Source: Takakia lepidozioides (Eukaryota > Streptophyta > Takakiopsida > Takakiales > Takakiaceae). From it: a stretch of DNA of 64,000 bases. Shown one piece after another: positions 11,935 to 23,500 of the stretch. Position 1 is the stretch's first letter. The number at the start of each line of letters is the position of its first letter. The stretch spans positions 19,902,001 to 19,966,000 of the forward strand of contig CM060732.1 in the NCBI GenBank assembly GCA_030704615.1, written 5' to 3'. The notes below the pieces were generated by a model. It saw nothing but the letters and a program-made list of their open reading frames with translations. It did no database searches and was not told the origin of the DNA. A program made the position numbers and the translations under genes.

Positions 11935-13000
11935 CGGACGGAAATTCGGCGCCGTTTTTCCATTCTGGGAGGTTTCTGCGACTTCCTTTGAGGGGGCCCC
12001 GATGGAAATTCGGCGCCAAATTTCCATCCGGGGGATGGTCTCTGTCGGAGAGGTGTCGGCCTCTCCGCCGCTCTGTTGGATATTCGGTGCCGAATTTCCG
12101 TCCGGGGGTTGAAATATGACGGCCAGGTGCCGGCCTCTCCCCCCTCCCCGACTGCATTGGAACGGCCCCGGATGGAAATTCGGCGCCGTTTTTCCATCTG
12201 GGGAGGTTTTTATGTCGGCCAGTTTTCGGCCTGACCCCCCGACACGACTTCCTTTGGGGGGGCCCGGATGGAAATTCGACGCCGAATCTCCATCCAGGGG
12301 ATGCTCTCTGTCGAACACGTGCCGGCCTCTACGCCCGAGGCGACTTCATCCGGGCGTCCCCTGTTGGATATTCGGTGCCGAATTTCCGTCCGGGGGTTGA
12401 AATGTGACGGCCAGGTGCCGGCCTCTCCCCCCTCCCCGACTGCATCCGAACCGCCCCGGATGGAAATTCAGCGCCGTTTTTCCATCTGGGGATGTTTTTA
12501 TTGCGGCCAGTTTTCGGCCTGATCCCCCGACACGACTTCCTTTGGGGGGGCCCGGATGGAAATTCGGCGCCGAATCTCCATCCAGGGGATATTCTCTGTC
12601 GCACACGCGCCGGCCTCTACGCCCGAGGCGACTTCATCCGGGCTTCCCCTGTTGTATATTCGGTGCCGAATTTCCGTCCGGGGGTTGTAATGTGAGGGCC
12701 AGATGGCGGCCTTTCCCCCGAGCCGACTGCATCCGAAAGGCCTCGGATGGAAATTCGGCGCCGTTTTCCATCCGCGGAGGTTTTTATGTCGGCCAGTTTT
12801 CGGCCCGACCCCCCGACAGGACTTCCTTTGGGGGGATCCGAATGGAAATTCGGCGCTGAATTTCCATCCGGGGGATGTTCTCTGTCGGACAGGTGCCGGC
12901 ATCTCTGCCCCAGACGACTTCATCCGTGCGGCCCCTGTTGGATATTGGGTGCCGAATTTCCATTCGGGGGTAGTAATGTGACGGCACGGTGCCGGCTTCT
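11935..13000. repeat. 288-bp higher-order repeat built from GGCGCC palindromes
   Basis: The block GGCCAGGTGCCGG occurs at about 12121, 12409, 12697 (variant) and 12983, a period of about 288 bp. Each unit contains several inverted repeats of the TGGAAATTCGGCGCCG type, alternating with CTTCCTTTGGGGGG and TTTTCGGCCTGA spacers. It directly abuts the 5' end of transposase B. Together with the preceding 84-bp array it forms nearly 2 kb of palindromic DNA between two divergent genes and may serve as a bidirectional promoter or a transposase/ParB binding region (inference). Confidence 0.85.
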
Positions 13001-13264
13001 CCCCTTCAGCCGACATCATCCGGACGGCCCCCACTTTCTGACTGCATACCGTTGGCAGTTATTGCGCAAAGACCAGGGGCCGCATTCCGGAGACAAGGTT
13101 CATTAACACTCTGACTGTGGATTTTCGAGATAGTTGGCTCCCTGGATTTGGATCAGGCTTCGTCGCTCGGACAAATCGGCACCGCATTCCTTCCCATCGC
13201 TGCATCCCCCTTCTACCAGGGAGCTTCCCCGCGCCATCCTGGCAGTCTTGTGTGCACATCTCCC

Positions 13265-16200
13265 ATGGCGGAAAACCCGAGCGCTACAGTGTACTGCCCT
13301 CCTCACGAGCATAGAGCTTCATTTCCGTGCAGAGGGGACATCTGCCGAGTGATGGAGAAATATCTGTGCGTTCGATACCACCTGAAACCGGGGTCGGTTT
13401 TTTTGGAGGAGGAAAGGAAGGACTCAAACGGCCTTGTTGTCGAGAGTATTGTTGTGCTCCACGATGATTTTGGCGATGGCAGGGAATGGCGAGTTCCACC
13501 ATCGGACAGCGTCATATACAGGGCTGTTGGGGACTTCATTTGCCCGCCAAATGCACCTTCTATCCTGGCGCTTTCCACGAAACAATCCGCGAATCAGAGA
13601 GTGGCTACCTCAAAGAGAGAAGTCCGCAACGAAGTAAATCCAGAGCCGAACCCATCCATGAAGACGAGCGAGAACCGGGTTGTTCACAACCTGTCCGACT
13701 CAGACGAGGTCATGGAAGTTCCGAGGTCGTCCTGGAGATCAGGCAAGTCCTCAATGGACGTCAGTGGAGGAGGGAGTCATATTCCTAGCACGAGCACCGC
13801 AGTTCGATCTATTCTTGAAATTCTGCGAGGGCTTCACCTGGAGGGACACCGGTCGGAGTTGGCCGGGCTGGACTACATCAAGTTCGCAATTAAATCGGTT
13901 ACATGTCTTCCCGCCGACGTCGACGGTAATATCTTCTTTGAGTTCCCTCCTCGGGCGGACTACTCAAGGGCGTCCGGAATGTTGACAGATATGGATAGAA
14001 AACATGACGGTCATCCTTGGTGCGTTACCAAAACCACCAGCATGAAGATGCTCAATGGTGTGCGGGTGCGCTACGTTGTTTGTGCGGCCGCGTTGCGGTG
14101 TTTCTCCCCAACTTGCTTCCACTTTAAATCCAGAGGTCACAGGAACGAGACCGATTGGACAGGCACAGCTCATCAACCATTTCGAGCTCAGGAGAAGGTT
14201 CCGAACTCCACATTTAAGTGTGCGCATTGCAAAGAACCACCACATTGCATGTCTGTTTGTAATGCCAAGCAGTTCTATGTGTTGCACCGTTTCCCTGACC
14301 TCACCCGAACTTGCATACACGTTGGTTCCCATTGTCACAAATTGGTGAGGGGGAACTCGCGGGAGGCTGCCCACGAGGCAGAGCAGCTCGTTCAGGAGGA
14401 GGTTAAGTTGAGACCGGGTGCCAAACCCAAACAGATACAGCTCCAAGCCGCCCATAAGATGGCATTGGCCAGAATTATGTCGGAAGACGGCTCCGATAGA
14501 GTTCCTCTCGATGAGAAGGAAATGGAGGCATTGCTGGAGTCGGTGTCCCACGTATGTTCACCAAATGTCCGAAACCACATTGTCTCATACAAACAGAAAA
14601 TTGGGCGTGGCTCGGATATGCACTCCATTCTGGAGATGAAGCGACGATGTGGATATGACTACATTCATGGAAGTAGGTTTCCAGGACAAGGGACTGAGGC
14701 AGATCGTTGTTTCATATTCAAAATGTCCACGTGTGGACCTGGCAGCGGCGTCGAACTGGTCGACAGGATGACGAGTGGGGACTTGTCAAACAGTTGGGTC
14801 ATGTTCGACCATATCAAGCGAATTACAAATCACCAGTGGGTGACAATGGGTGCACATGTCTACGACACCCACTGCAGGATGCTAATGACAATTGCTATTT
14901 GTGAGATGAAAGGAGAGGACACACAATCGGAGATGCTTCTTTGGCAGGGAATAAACGAACAGATGGCCAAGGCGGGATTGCCCCCTCCCAATTTCCGTGG
15001 TTTCATGGCGGACAACGCACAAGCAAATTGGGCTGCCATCCGAAGGGTGTACGGGCAAGACCCCAATGTTCCCATGGAAGGCAAGGAGAGATCTTGTGGG
15101 TTCCATTTTCTGCAGAGCCTTTTGTAGTACACAACCAGGCTCGTGGCGCCAGATTTCAGAGAGGAGCACCGTTCCATGTGCCTTGCGTGGAAGCGCGCTC
15201 CCACCTTGGATGATGCAGAGACACAGTTTGCATGTATACGGGCTTGGTGGACATCGTCAGGTGCTGTAAGGAAATCAGACGAGGGAGCAATAGTCAGTTG
15301 GCTAGCATGGTGTCATTATCGTTTCCTCCAGTTCGGCGACTATATACGGGAGGTGAGTTGCACGAATTCGCGTCCCGTTGAATATTATTCTTGGCCATAT
15401 TTGTAACTTGCTTGTAACCTCAACATGTGCTTGTGCAGGAAATGTGTCTCGACTCCGACACCGACATGCCCACGACAAACATGGCCGAATCAGTGCACTC
15501 TTCCTGGCGTGCCTCCTCTGCGGCGCATCTGATGGACATCCTCACTGCCACAACGGAGGACATTGTGAGGTCAATTATGCAGCAATGCAGGTACAACGAG
15601 TTCTTGAAAGGGAAACAGTGGGGCTTGGGGCCGGACAGGCAGGAAATGCTGATGCGGACTGCCTCTAGATCGAAGAATCCTCGGAAGTGGGCGGCGGCCT
15701 TGCGAGAGGGCCTTCGGGACACGCCATTGCTTCGAAGAGGCCAACATTTGGAAGGAGATGTTCATACCCGTCCAATGAGACGAAGACTTGACGAGGCACC
15801 TGGCGGAGAAGAGGATTCATGGCGAGCTGACAAGAATATTCGCACGCTCCTCGTGGTCCCTCCCAGCAACATAACGAGCCATCTGTAGTAAAGCAGTACA
15901 ACATTCCCATTGTGGAGACAAAAGTGTCGGAGTCACAGTGGAGAATTGCGAGGACATTGTCGGCATTTCGAGGGAAGTGCTGCGCCATCCGGGTAGATAC
16001 GAGAGCACGCTGTGGTGAGATGATTCGGAGGAACCCACACGGTGCTGTACCTGCACCTTGTTTCAGCGGCAGATTTTTTACTCCCACATTTGTTCACGCC
16101 ACAACGCAGACATTTTGGTTCTGTAGGCACGACATAATGACCTGTGTATTGGGCAAGCCCAAGTACGGGATTCAGGGAATGCCGGAGCCTCCGAGCGTCT

Positions 16201-16772
16201 GGCCTGTTGCACCGGGTTGCAGCCTCTCTCAGAATGAGACGGATGCTCTATCTGCACTAGGATTTCGAATGGTGCAACGCACAGACATCCCGGCCCACGC
16301 ATTTCTGGTTCCTCAGACCCAGCCATTGCAGACTACTCGATCCAGTATAGACGGATTGGACAATTCTGCACATCCCACAATGCGATTCGGAAGAGTGAAG
16401 AGACGACACCCTCCCAACAAGTTGAATGAGACTCGGATTGCCAATGCTTTTGGGATGGCTTGCACTATTCAGAGCTCCGTGGACGTACCCCCACCCGGCC
16501 TTGGGCGTGTGTATCGGATGGCAACGGCCGGCTCGGCTGTACGCGACGATGTATACACAATTACGATTGGAGTGGAGCCGACTTGCAATTGTACGGACTT
16601 CTCGTTGATGGAAGCAAAGAAGGGTTCGAAGTATTATCCGTGCAAGCATCTGTATTACATTTACCTGAAGAGGTTGAGGATGAACGTGACTATTGATGAC
16701 TTTATTCATGCACCGGCGTTGAGCGTGAACGAGCTGCACAAACTCCTCCTTAGGGATTCCAGAAATCATTGA
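13265..16772 (+). pseudogene. MULE-like transposase with SWIM zinc finger (copy B)
   Basis: The start at 13265 (MAENPSATVY) matches copy A better than the longer upstream frame from 13148. Domain order is the same as in copy A: GSVFLEEE near the N-terminus; DRKHDGHPWC; Cys pairs and HVGSHCHKL; the core with KMSTCGPGSG, MFDHIKR, GFMADNAQANW and CGFHFLQS; intron 15353-15438; then a C-terminal SWIM finger (CNCTDF...PCKHLYYIYLKR) at about 16580-16660, stop at 16772. Defects are one in-frame TAG at 15125-15127 and a frame change between about 15830 and 15912. The upstream part is otherwise one long open frame, so this copy is younger or less decayed than copy A. It is divergent from copy 1 of the ParB-methyltransferase gene across the palindrome arrays. 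Confidence 0.78.
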
Positions 16773-17300
16773 TGGGGCAAAGGGAATCCTCCATATGGAT
16801 ATTTTCAATTGCATTTTGCTGTATCAGACTTTTTTTTGCAGTGTAATGAAATGCACCCCAAAACTCCTGGAATGAGGCAATATTCCATTCAAACTGAGAT
16901 CCAACAAAAGCAGTTGTGGGGCCATTCCTGGAAAAATGGCGCCGAATTTCTCTTTTTGGGGCCGAAAACTGGCTAAGTCCCAACATGCACTGGTACCTAT
17001 GTCTGGGAAAATGGCGCCGAATTTCTCTTTTTTGGGCCGAAAACTGGCTAAGTCCCAACATGCACTGGTACAGTGTCTGGAAAAATGGCGCCGAATTTCC
17101 CTATTTTGCGCCGAAAACTGGCTAAGTCCGAACATGCACTGGAAACATGGCGCCGAATTACCTGTCATGAGGGGACCTATAGCCGCGGAATTCGGCACCA
17201 TTTTTCGCCAGAGAGACCTATTACCGCAAAATACGTCGCCGTTTTTTCAGGTTACGGACCCTATTACCGCGAAATTCGGCGCCATATTTGCACATGTCGC
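16773..17300. repeat. ~75-bp tandem array with GGCGCC motif, 3' of transposase B
   Basis: AAAATGGCGCCGAATTTC recurs at about 16934, 17009, 17083 and 17146, each followed by GGCCGAAAACTGGCTAAGTCC and CATGCACTGG. From 17165 to 17290 two CCTATTACCGC motifs (about 17217 and 17262) accompany ATTCGGCGCC variants. The sequence clearly shares ancestry with the intronic array of copy 1 although it lies downstream of a different gene. Confidence 0.85.
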
Positions 17301-17525
17301 TGGGAATTGGCATGAGCGGAAGACGAAATATCATGAGCACAACTGTCAAAACTACAATTTTCCCTTCAAGGGGCCGAATAATATATTTGTTTTTCCTGAC
17401 ACATTGCATTAAATTCATGTTTTTTATTATTTTCGAAATTTGTACTTCTGCTCATGAAAACCGATTGTCTTACTACTCCGCTCATGCCGCTCATGCCGCT
17501 CATGCTCATGAAATAGCTAACCTCC
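17301..17525. other. Spacer with CTCATG direct repeats
   Basis: No gene seen. Short direct repeats of GCTCATGCC occur at about 17480-17515, just before the 262-bp array. Confidence 0.3.
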
Positions 17526-18620
17526 GGTGGCGCACTCATTTCAACTGGATGCTAGGCGATCGCTTGGGCATTAGGGAAAGAGGAAGGTGATGTTCACAGT
17601 TTAGGTCCGAGAGACAGTGGAGTGGTCACCCTGAACTGAGTGCGCCACCACACTCAATTTCTGAGCTCCATGGAATCATTGAGGTGCTATTGATTGAGGT
17701 GAACGGTATATAGAAAGTGCGTTTATTCCATAGTGAGATCTCTTATGAGTTCTAAGAATCACATTAAGTCTAACCTGGAAACTAAGTGCGTTGGCGTACA
17801 CAGTTCAAAGGTGTGATCGACAATGTTTTTGGATAGACGTGAAGACCCCAATGAACTCAAAACAGAAGTAGGCAGACAGAATGGATGGCTCCCAGAATTG
17901 AGTGCGCCACCGCACTCAGTTTCGGATCACCATAGAATGGTCAGTTTGCTTATGAGAGAGGTGAAACAAAAGTTAGAAAGTGTGTTTCATTCAAAGTGAG
18001 ATCTCTTTTGAGTTTTCAGATAGACAGAAACGATAACCTTGAAACTGAGTGCGGTGGCGCACTCAGTTCTGAGGTGAGGTCGACCATCTTCGTGGACAGA
18101 GGTATAGACCCTAGTGTGCTCGCAAGAGAAAGTAGGACAGAGTGGAGGGCTCCAAGAAATGAGTGCGCCACCGCACTCAGTTTGTTTTAGTTATGGGGCG
18201 AACATCAGAACACCCTGGAAACTGAGTGTGGTGGCGCACTTAGTTTTAACAGTGGACTCGTAGATATTTGAAGACAGTATGTAAGTCGAAGTTGATTTGG
18301 AATCCGGTTTTTAACTGAATATATATTTGTACAGTTTTGAGTGTGGTGGCGCACTCAGTTTCTGCCTCTAGAATGAAGCACACAATGTGGAAGAGGAAGT
18401 GACAAAGGGGCCATTGACTGAGTAGAGATGGAGTGCCTGCAATGAACATGATTTCATAGATGTCATGGAAGGTGTCCAAGAAATGAGTGCGCCACCGCAC
18501 TCAATTCCGGTTGATAGGAAAGGAGGGTTATGTGTTTAGTTTTGGAGAAGTGATGTTTGTCTGTTCCGATCCTTTGTCAGTCTCGAAAGTGAGTGCGCCA
18601 CCGCACTCAATTCTTGTAGG
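17526..18620. repeat. ~262-bp tandem repeat carrying an 18-26 bp palindrome in alternating orientation
   Basis: The motif GAGTGCGCCACCGCACTC (arms GAGTGCG / CGCACTC, asymmetric core CCAC) or its complement occurs at about 17634 (F), 17779 (R), 17896 (F), 18042 (R), 18157 (F), 18219 (R), 18335 (R), 18481 (F) and 18586 (F), plus a half-site near 17526. Best copies extend to AAACTGAGTGCG...CGCACTCAGTTT. Sequence between sites also repeats (GTGAGATCTCTT at about 17730 and 17995), showing a unit of about 262 bp with one F and one R site. Further single sites lie at 19138, 19280 and 21899, inside copy 2. The array occupies the promoter side of copy 2. Confidence 0.88.
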
Positions 18621-18738
18621 TGCCAGATCAGGAAAATGTAGCTGTGGAATGACGGAAAGGCTGTAATTGTGGGAGGTGCAGGGGAGGAAAAGAAAAGGAT
18701 TGCAGCCTGAGAAGCAGTAGCAACAGCAGCAGCAGGCA

Positions 18739-21700
18739 GTGATTGAGAAGCCTGTTGAAGAAGACGATCATTTCTACGAAGAAAGAGCGGCAAAGGTCCT
18801 CGTGTACCAGAAGGTCAATTCCGCGCAGGTGATCAAGTCTATGCAGGTACCTGGAGGCAAAATTATGATCCCTCTCTGCCGCCTAATATCAATGCCAATC
18901 GTTCGACCTGCCCTGACCGGGGATGTGTCCAAGTTGGAGCAAGATTTAAGTCACGGATACATAGAGGGGTCTCCAGTGTTTTACGTGTCCTTGTGCGATG
19001 CCAGTGGACAGGAAGTCTTGGTGGACGAGTCAATTATGAAAAGCTGGGATCCGCGGGTGTCGACTCAGGTTCTTGCCTGGAATGAGAACGTTCTTGATGT
19101 ACCTACACAATCAAAACAGAGGGAATAATAGAACCCCTTGACTGTGTGCGCCAGCGCACTCAATTTTTGGTCTGTCCACCCAGGCCCTACTTACAAGCCA
19201 TGGCAGGTGTGGTTCAGTACAGGATCGGATATTCGTATGTAGAATGAAAGCTTGGGAGACATAGAAGTGCCCACCCCTTTACTGAGTGCGTCAGCGCACA
19301 CAGTTTTGGGACTGTTTATTCAAAAGAGCAGGGCTGCAACGAAATCGAAACTTCGTGAGACAAGAAAGAAGGGTGGAAAAAAAGTGTCAAGACGAACCTG
19401 TATAGAACCCTCTTCATGGCCTGTTCTGATCCATGCTGCTGCTCGAAGTCGTTAGTGCGCGAGATGCCTCCCTCTTTGGCGAACTCCCTGAAGAAGCAAG
19501 TGCTGAAGCAAGCTACTTTCCACTGGCGGACGTAGTCTTCCAGAGTATCTGTCGGTGGAGTCATAGTTATCTTGTAATCGTTCAGCTGCTTCTCCAGCAT
19601 CAACTGTGCCCGAGCCTCTATCTGCGCAAGAACAGTTCTACAATTCAGAGAAAAGATGTTTAAGAAGAGTAAGTGACTTTTCCCGGTGCAATGCAGATTT
19701 GCAGTGGAAATGGAAAGGGGAGAGGAAAAAACCTGTGCCCAGTACGTGGCTTTGTGTAGCCACATATCGAGAACATGGTCACTGAATTGCTTTATGACTC
19801 CTGTTTCCTTGTTCTTCTCACTCTTCGGAAAGCAGTGGTTATCTTTCACTGTCGGGTCGGCGTTCCAAATCTCAAGCCATTTCACTTTCACCTCTGGCTC
19901 CACTACGGCAGTGGACAGGCGATGAAGCTTCTCTTGCATCATTTCGGGCTTGGTGTTCACGTTCCAGTGGATCCTGACCTGATTCAAGAACTCTGGGCCA
20001 AAAGGAAGGTCGGCTATTCTGAGTTGTTTCACGAACGCGCTCATGTAGTGCCTCTTCGCCACCTCCATCTCCTTGTTCATAGATTCTTTCACTCCTTTTG
20101 AGGATCGCTCCCCTGGGTCTTTTTGGCATAGTACTCTGCTTTCCCTTTCTCTCTAGCCTCCGCAATCTCTTGCTGAACATTCCAGTATACAACTTATTAG
20201 TCAACTGGTTTTATGAATGAACAAGTAGACAGAGCTAGGGAAGGAATACTTACAGCGTACATGTAGTCACAGAAAGCCTCCCTGGTGAGCTTGTACCATG
20301 TGTCGGCGGATTTGGAGGTCTCGCACTTCTTGTAAGCCTCAGCACTGATAAGGTTTTTGAAGGTGACCAGTGGTATTTGGCCCACCTTATGTATCCTGAA
20401 TAGAGTGTGGACCAAATTCGTCGTCACGTGTGCACTTTTGGTTCCCCTGTAGTCCCACACAAATACTATGACTTCCTCCTTCACCAGGAAATACAAAACA
20501 GACAGAACAAATCGGAGAATTCTGATGGCATGAAGGGTGAGCATTATACTTACTTGTTGATGTCATGCATAGCCGTCAGAAGTGCTGTGACGTTTCCTTT
20601 CGTATCCAGCACCATGGACGCCACAAGGTAGTGCCAGTCCTCGTTTGTGTTGTGATATTTGTTTATGACGTTCATCCAGGCCATGAAGCGGTGATTGCCA
20701 TCCCAAATATGAAACATTTTCCTGGAGAACACCTGTGTGGACAGTCTCCTCGAAATCTGGGCTTCGAACTCCTCGTTTACTTCTCGCCATATTGCTTTAT
20801 TGACCTATGGTGTGATCCATCCAATGCTCAGACAATGTACACTGCAGGGATTTTGAAGGATTACAGGACCTTGCATCTTCGAGACTGCTGCTGGTATATG
20901 GATATCCGGTCTGGATGCCCTTGGTCTGATCTTGTGACCCGAAATCAAAACGACAATGCAGAGGCCTTGGCCCCTCTGATGGAGAAGGAGCTGCACGAGA
21001 GAAACTTGAGGATATTGACTGAGAAAGAGCCTCTTACACAGAATACGCCAGTCAAGCCTAGAAAGGACAAGGGGAAAGGGAAGGTAAAGGGGCAGAAAAA
21101 CACTCCGAATGAGAAGGAGTCCGTGGTGCAACCGGGGCCAGTGCAGACCCCACCCCCAGCCAGAAAGCCTGACCGAAAGAAGAAGGGTATAAAAGAGCCC
21201 TACGATGCAATGGAGCACCCATCTAGAATCATTTTTCCGGGCATGTGCGAGCTGGTAAATGACGGGTTCCTGGCCATGATGGAGACAAGGAAGTCAAGTT
21301 ACAGTGGTGATCCTTCCAAAACGTGGGACAAGCTATGTGCTTTTCTCCAATCGGTAAGCAATTATCATGCATGTGTTTGAGTTTTGTTTTCTTTGTTTTA
21401 TTTTTACTCGGATCAGAAATGTCGCTTGTAAAACATCTTCCCCTTCTTACACGCCATATTGCTTGCAGGCATGGAGGGGGAAGGAATCTTGGGTGAATGG
21501 TGCACAGAAACCGTTTGCTTCGGAGATGGTTATTGTGGACATTCCGGACGGGCATCCAGTCCCGGATATTTTGCCCAGTGACACCTGCCCAACATGGAAC
21601 AAATTTGACGAGAGGTATTGGAGTTGGGTGTTTTCCTTTTGCAAGTTTTTCCTTTCCGATGCAGGGGTTCTTGTTATCATACAATCTGTCACGATGAGAT

Positions 21701-22949
21701 GTCGCCGGGAGCTGGCAAGCTACTTGAAACCCTCGGGGATGCGGATTATCAAGACCTGGAACTGTGTCAACAGCCTATATCTGACGAAGGGGGATTTCCC
21801 AGGGCAGAAGGTACGTTTCAAATACTTTATTTTTATGCCCTCTCTGTAGAAGTTCCACTGTACTGACTGTTATGAAGTCATGTTGTTTGCACTGCCTGAA
21901 TTGAGTGCTTCAGCGCACTCAGTTATGGCGGTGCATGAGCAATGACTCTGAACCCGTTCCATCCGGAATGGGTCTGCACTCCCACCCAGATGTGCTATGA
22001 ACATTCCTCACTAATTATTGACCTCTTCATCGCAGACCCGTCTATTTGAGGCCATCTGTCTCGTAAGGGTACATCCACTGTCGACTCCCACCACAGTGGT
22101 GGAGTTTGAGCTTCATGGGGGATGATGTTTCATAAACAAGAGGTTCGATCCTGTCGTCGATGACATGCACTACAACTATGTGGACTCCAACGTATGTTTG
22201 CAACAGCCAAATGGAACGCCTTGGAGAGGGGCCCGTGAAAAAAGCCCGGCTTTTATCCAAACGATCATTGAGAGTAGTTCTCGGCCAGGGGCCCGCATCA
22301 TAGATCTCACTCTCGGCACAGGTTTCTCTTCTTGCCTTTGTCATCGATTTCTTTTCTTCTGCACCTTCTTTACTCAATATTCTAAAACTCTAATTCCATC
22401 ATTCTGTCTCTTGCAGACGCTTCTTACCATGCTTGCAAGGCAGGTGGCAGGCACTTGTTTGGTATGGAAGGAGATGCAGATATTTTCACTGGCCTACTCG
22501 CCGAGTTGCAAGGGGGCTTGTCTACCTCCAATGTGAAGGATATCACTGTGTAAATTGATATCCTCGACGGAGACGACAAAGACCTGGACAATGACTTTTC
22601 ATGTGAGTAAGTTCATTTTCTGTCTATTTGATCCCTGTGTACATATTCTCTATCGCGTCCCCTTCTGTTGTCTGATTATTACCCAAATGGTGCATTTCTA
22701 AATTGCAGGAATGTCAACGCACTCCCGTGGCCCCTGTCTTCCATATACTTGGAGCCCACCTCCTAATTATGTCATTCCCAACTACGCGGAAGGCATTGCT
22801 CGTGTGCAAGCAGCTGTGCTTTCTCCCCTACCCTTGCGTTGGACTTCCAGGAAGACAGGCACCTCCGCGCAAAGGTCTTCATAGATGATAGTGCCGCAGT
22901 TTCAGGTGGTAGCAGTAGCAGTGTTGACACCACCTACGGATGTACTTGA
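18739..22949 (+). pseudogene. ParB/Srx-like domain + N6/N4 DNA methyltransferase fusion, copy 2 (internally inverted)
   Basis: Rightward exons: 18739-~19090, first half of the ParB-like domain (IMIPLCRLISMPIVRPALTG); then an inverted block (see 19130-20830); 20835-21353 (linker with Lys/Pro-rich region and RIIFPGMCELVNDGF); 21469-21810, methyltransferase part 1 (SWVNGAQKPFASEM, IVDIPDGHPVPD, FFLSDAGVLVIIQS); 22036-22321, part 2 (TRLFEAICLVRV, WRGAREKSPAFIQT, DLTLGTG); 22417-~22606 (ASYHACKAGGRHLFGMEGD); 22709-22949, C-terminal exon (NYVIPNYAEGIA). Splice sites are canonical and exon borders match copies 1 and 3. Defects: a TGA within 22110-22130 and TAA near 22551. Predicted function is DNA methylation directed or assisted by a ParB-type domain; the three-copy alignment supports the gene model, not the activity. 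Confidence 0.68.
19130..20830 (-). other. Inverted internal segment of copy 2
   Basis: Minus-strand exons here are the missing middle of copy 2: 20830-20550 gives the second half of the ParB-like domain (NEEFEAQISRRLSTQ, KMFHIWDGNHRFMAW); 20500-20255 gives VFVWDYRGTKSAHVTTN...TWYKLTREAFCDYMY; 20092-19760 gives MSAFVKQLRIADLPFG and KVKWLEIWN; 19640-19400 ends with MKRVLYRF. These align in order with copy 1 exons at 9.4-7.8 kb. The flanking + strand exons are exactly the preceding and following parts, so one inversion of about 1.7 kb restores collinearity. Palindromic GAGTGCG sites lie at the left edge (19138, 19280). Confidence 0.7.
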
Positions 22950-23500
22950 GGCCATTCATTTATGGAACATGAGGGGACACACTCTCCGTTTTCCGTTGCA
23001 CCACCATTTCTCTTCCCACCATCCATTGTAATGAGCACGGACTACAATGAAATTCACATCCCTGAATTGAAACATTCTCTCCCCCGCGTCCTGCGAATTT
23101 GAAAGTGTTTTCCTTCTAAACATTGCTCTCCAATTCAACCGTGTGCATTCAATCAAAGTTTTTGAACAGAGATGAATATGTGCATAGTCCAGTAGACAGT
23201 CACTCGACATATGCCATCACACCAATATTTGGTTGGATGGATGGAGGATGAATGTTTTTGGATGGATGAAGTCAGATTGGATGTGCACTGTGGATGAATG
23301 TTGCATGCATGGATGGTCCCATGGATGATGTCAGTGCGCAGTATCATGCACAGGGGCGGGATGGCGAGGTTCATTGTCGGGGTTGAGGTGGGTCCCTAAG
23401 GCAGACAAGGGTTGGGGTTTCTATTTGGGGTTGCAGGGTAAATATGGATGAAGACGTGTTTCTGCAGTAATGGGTCCTCTTTGATAACGGCTATGCTAGG
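22950..23500. other. Intergenic, no gene seen
   Basis: Contains a run of imperfect GGATGGATG and GATGAATG repeats at about 23230-23330. Otherwise featureless. Confidence 0.3.

Noticed and set aside
11312-12987. Long overlapping open frames on both strands through 11.3-13.0 kb
   Set aside because: They are read-through of the palindromic tandem units, with the same RRRISI-type peptide repeated in several frames and strands; no start context, splice sites or domain.
17526-18620. CRISPR-like appearance of short palindromic repeats with fairly regular spacing
   Set aside because: Spacers are homologous to each other (262-bp tandem unit), orientation alternates, no cas genes, and the genome is eukaryotic.
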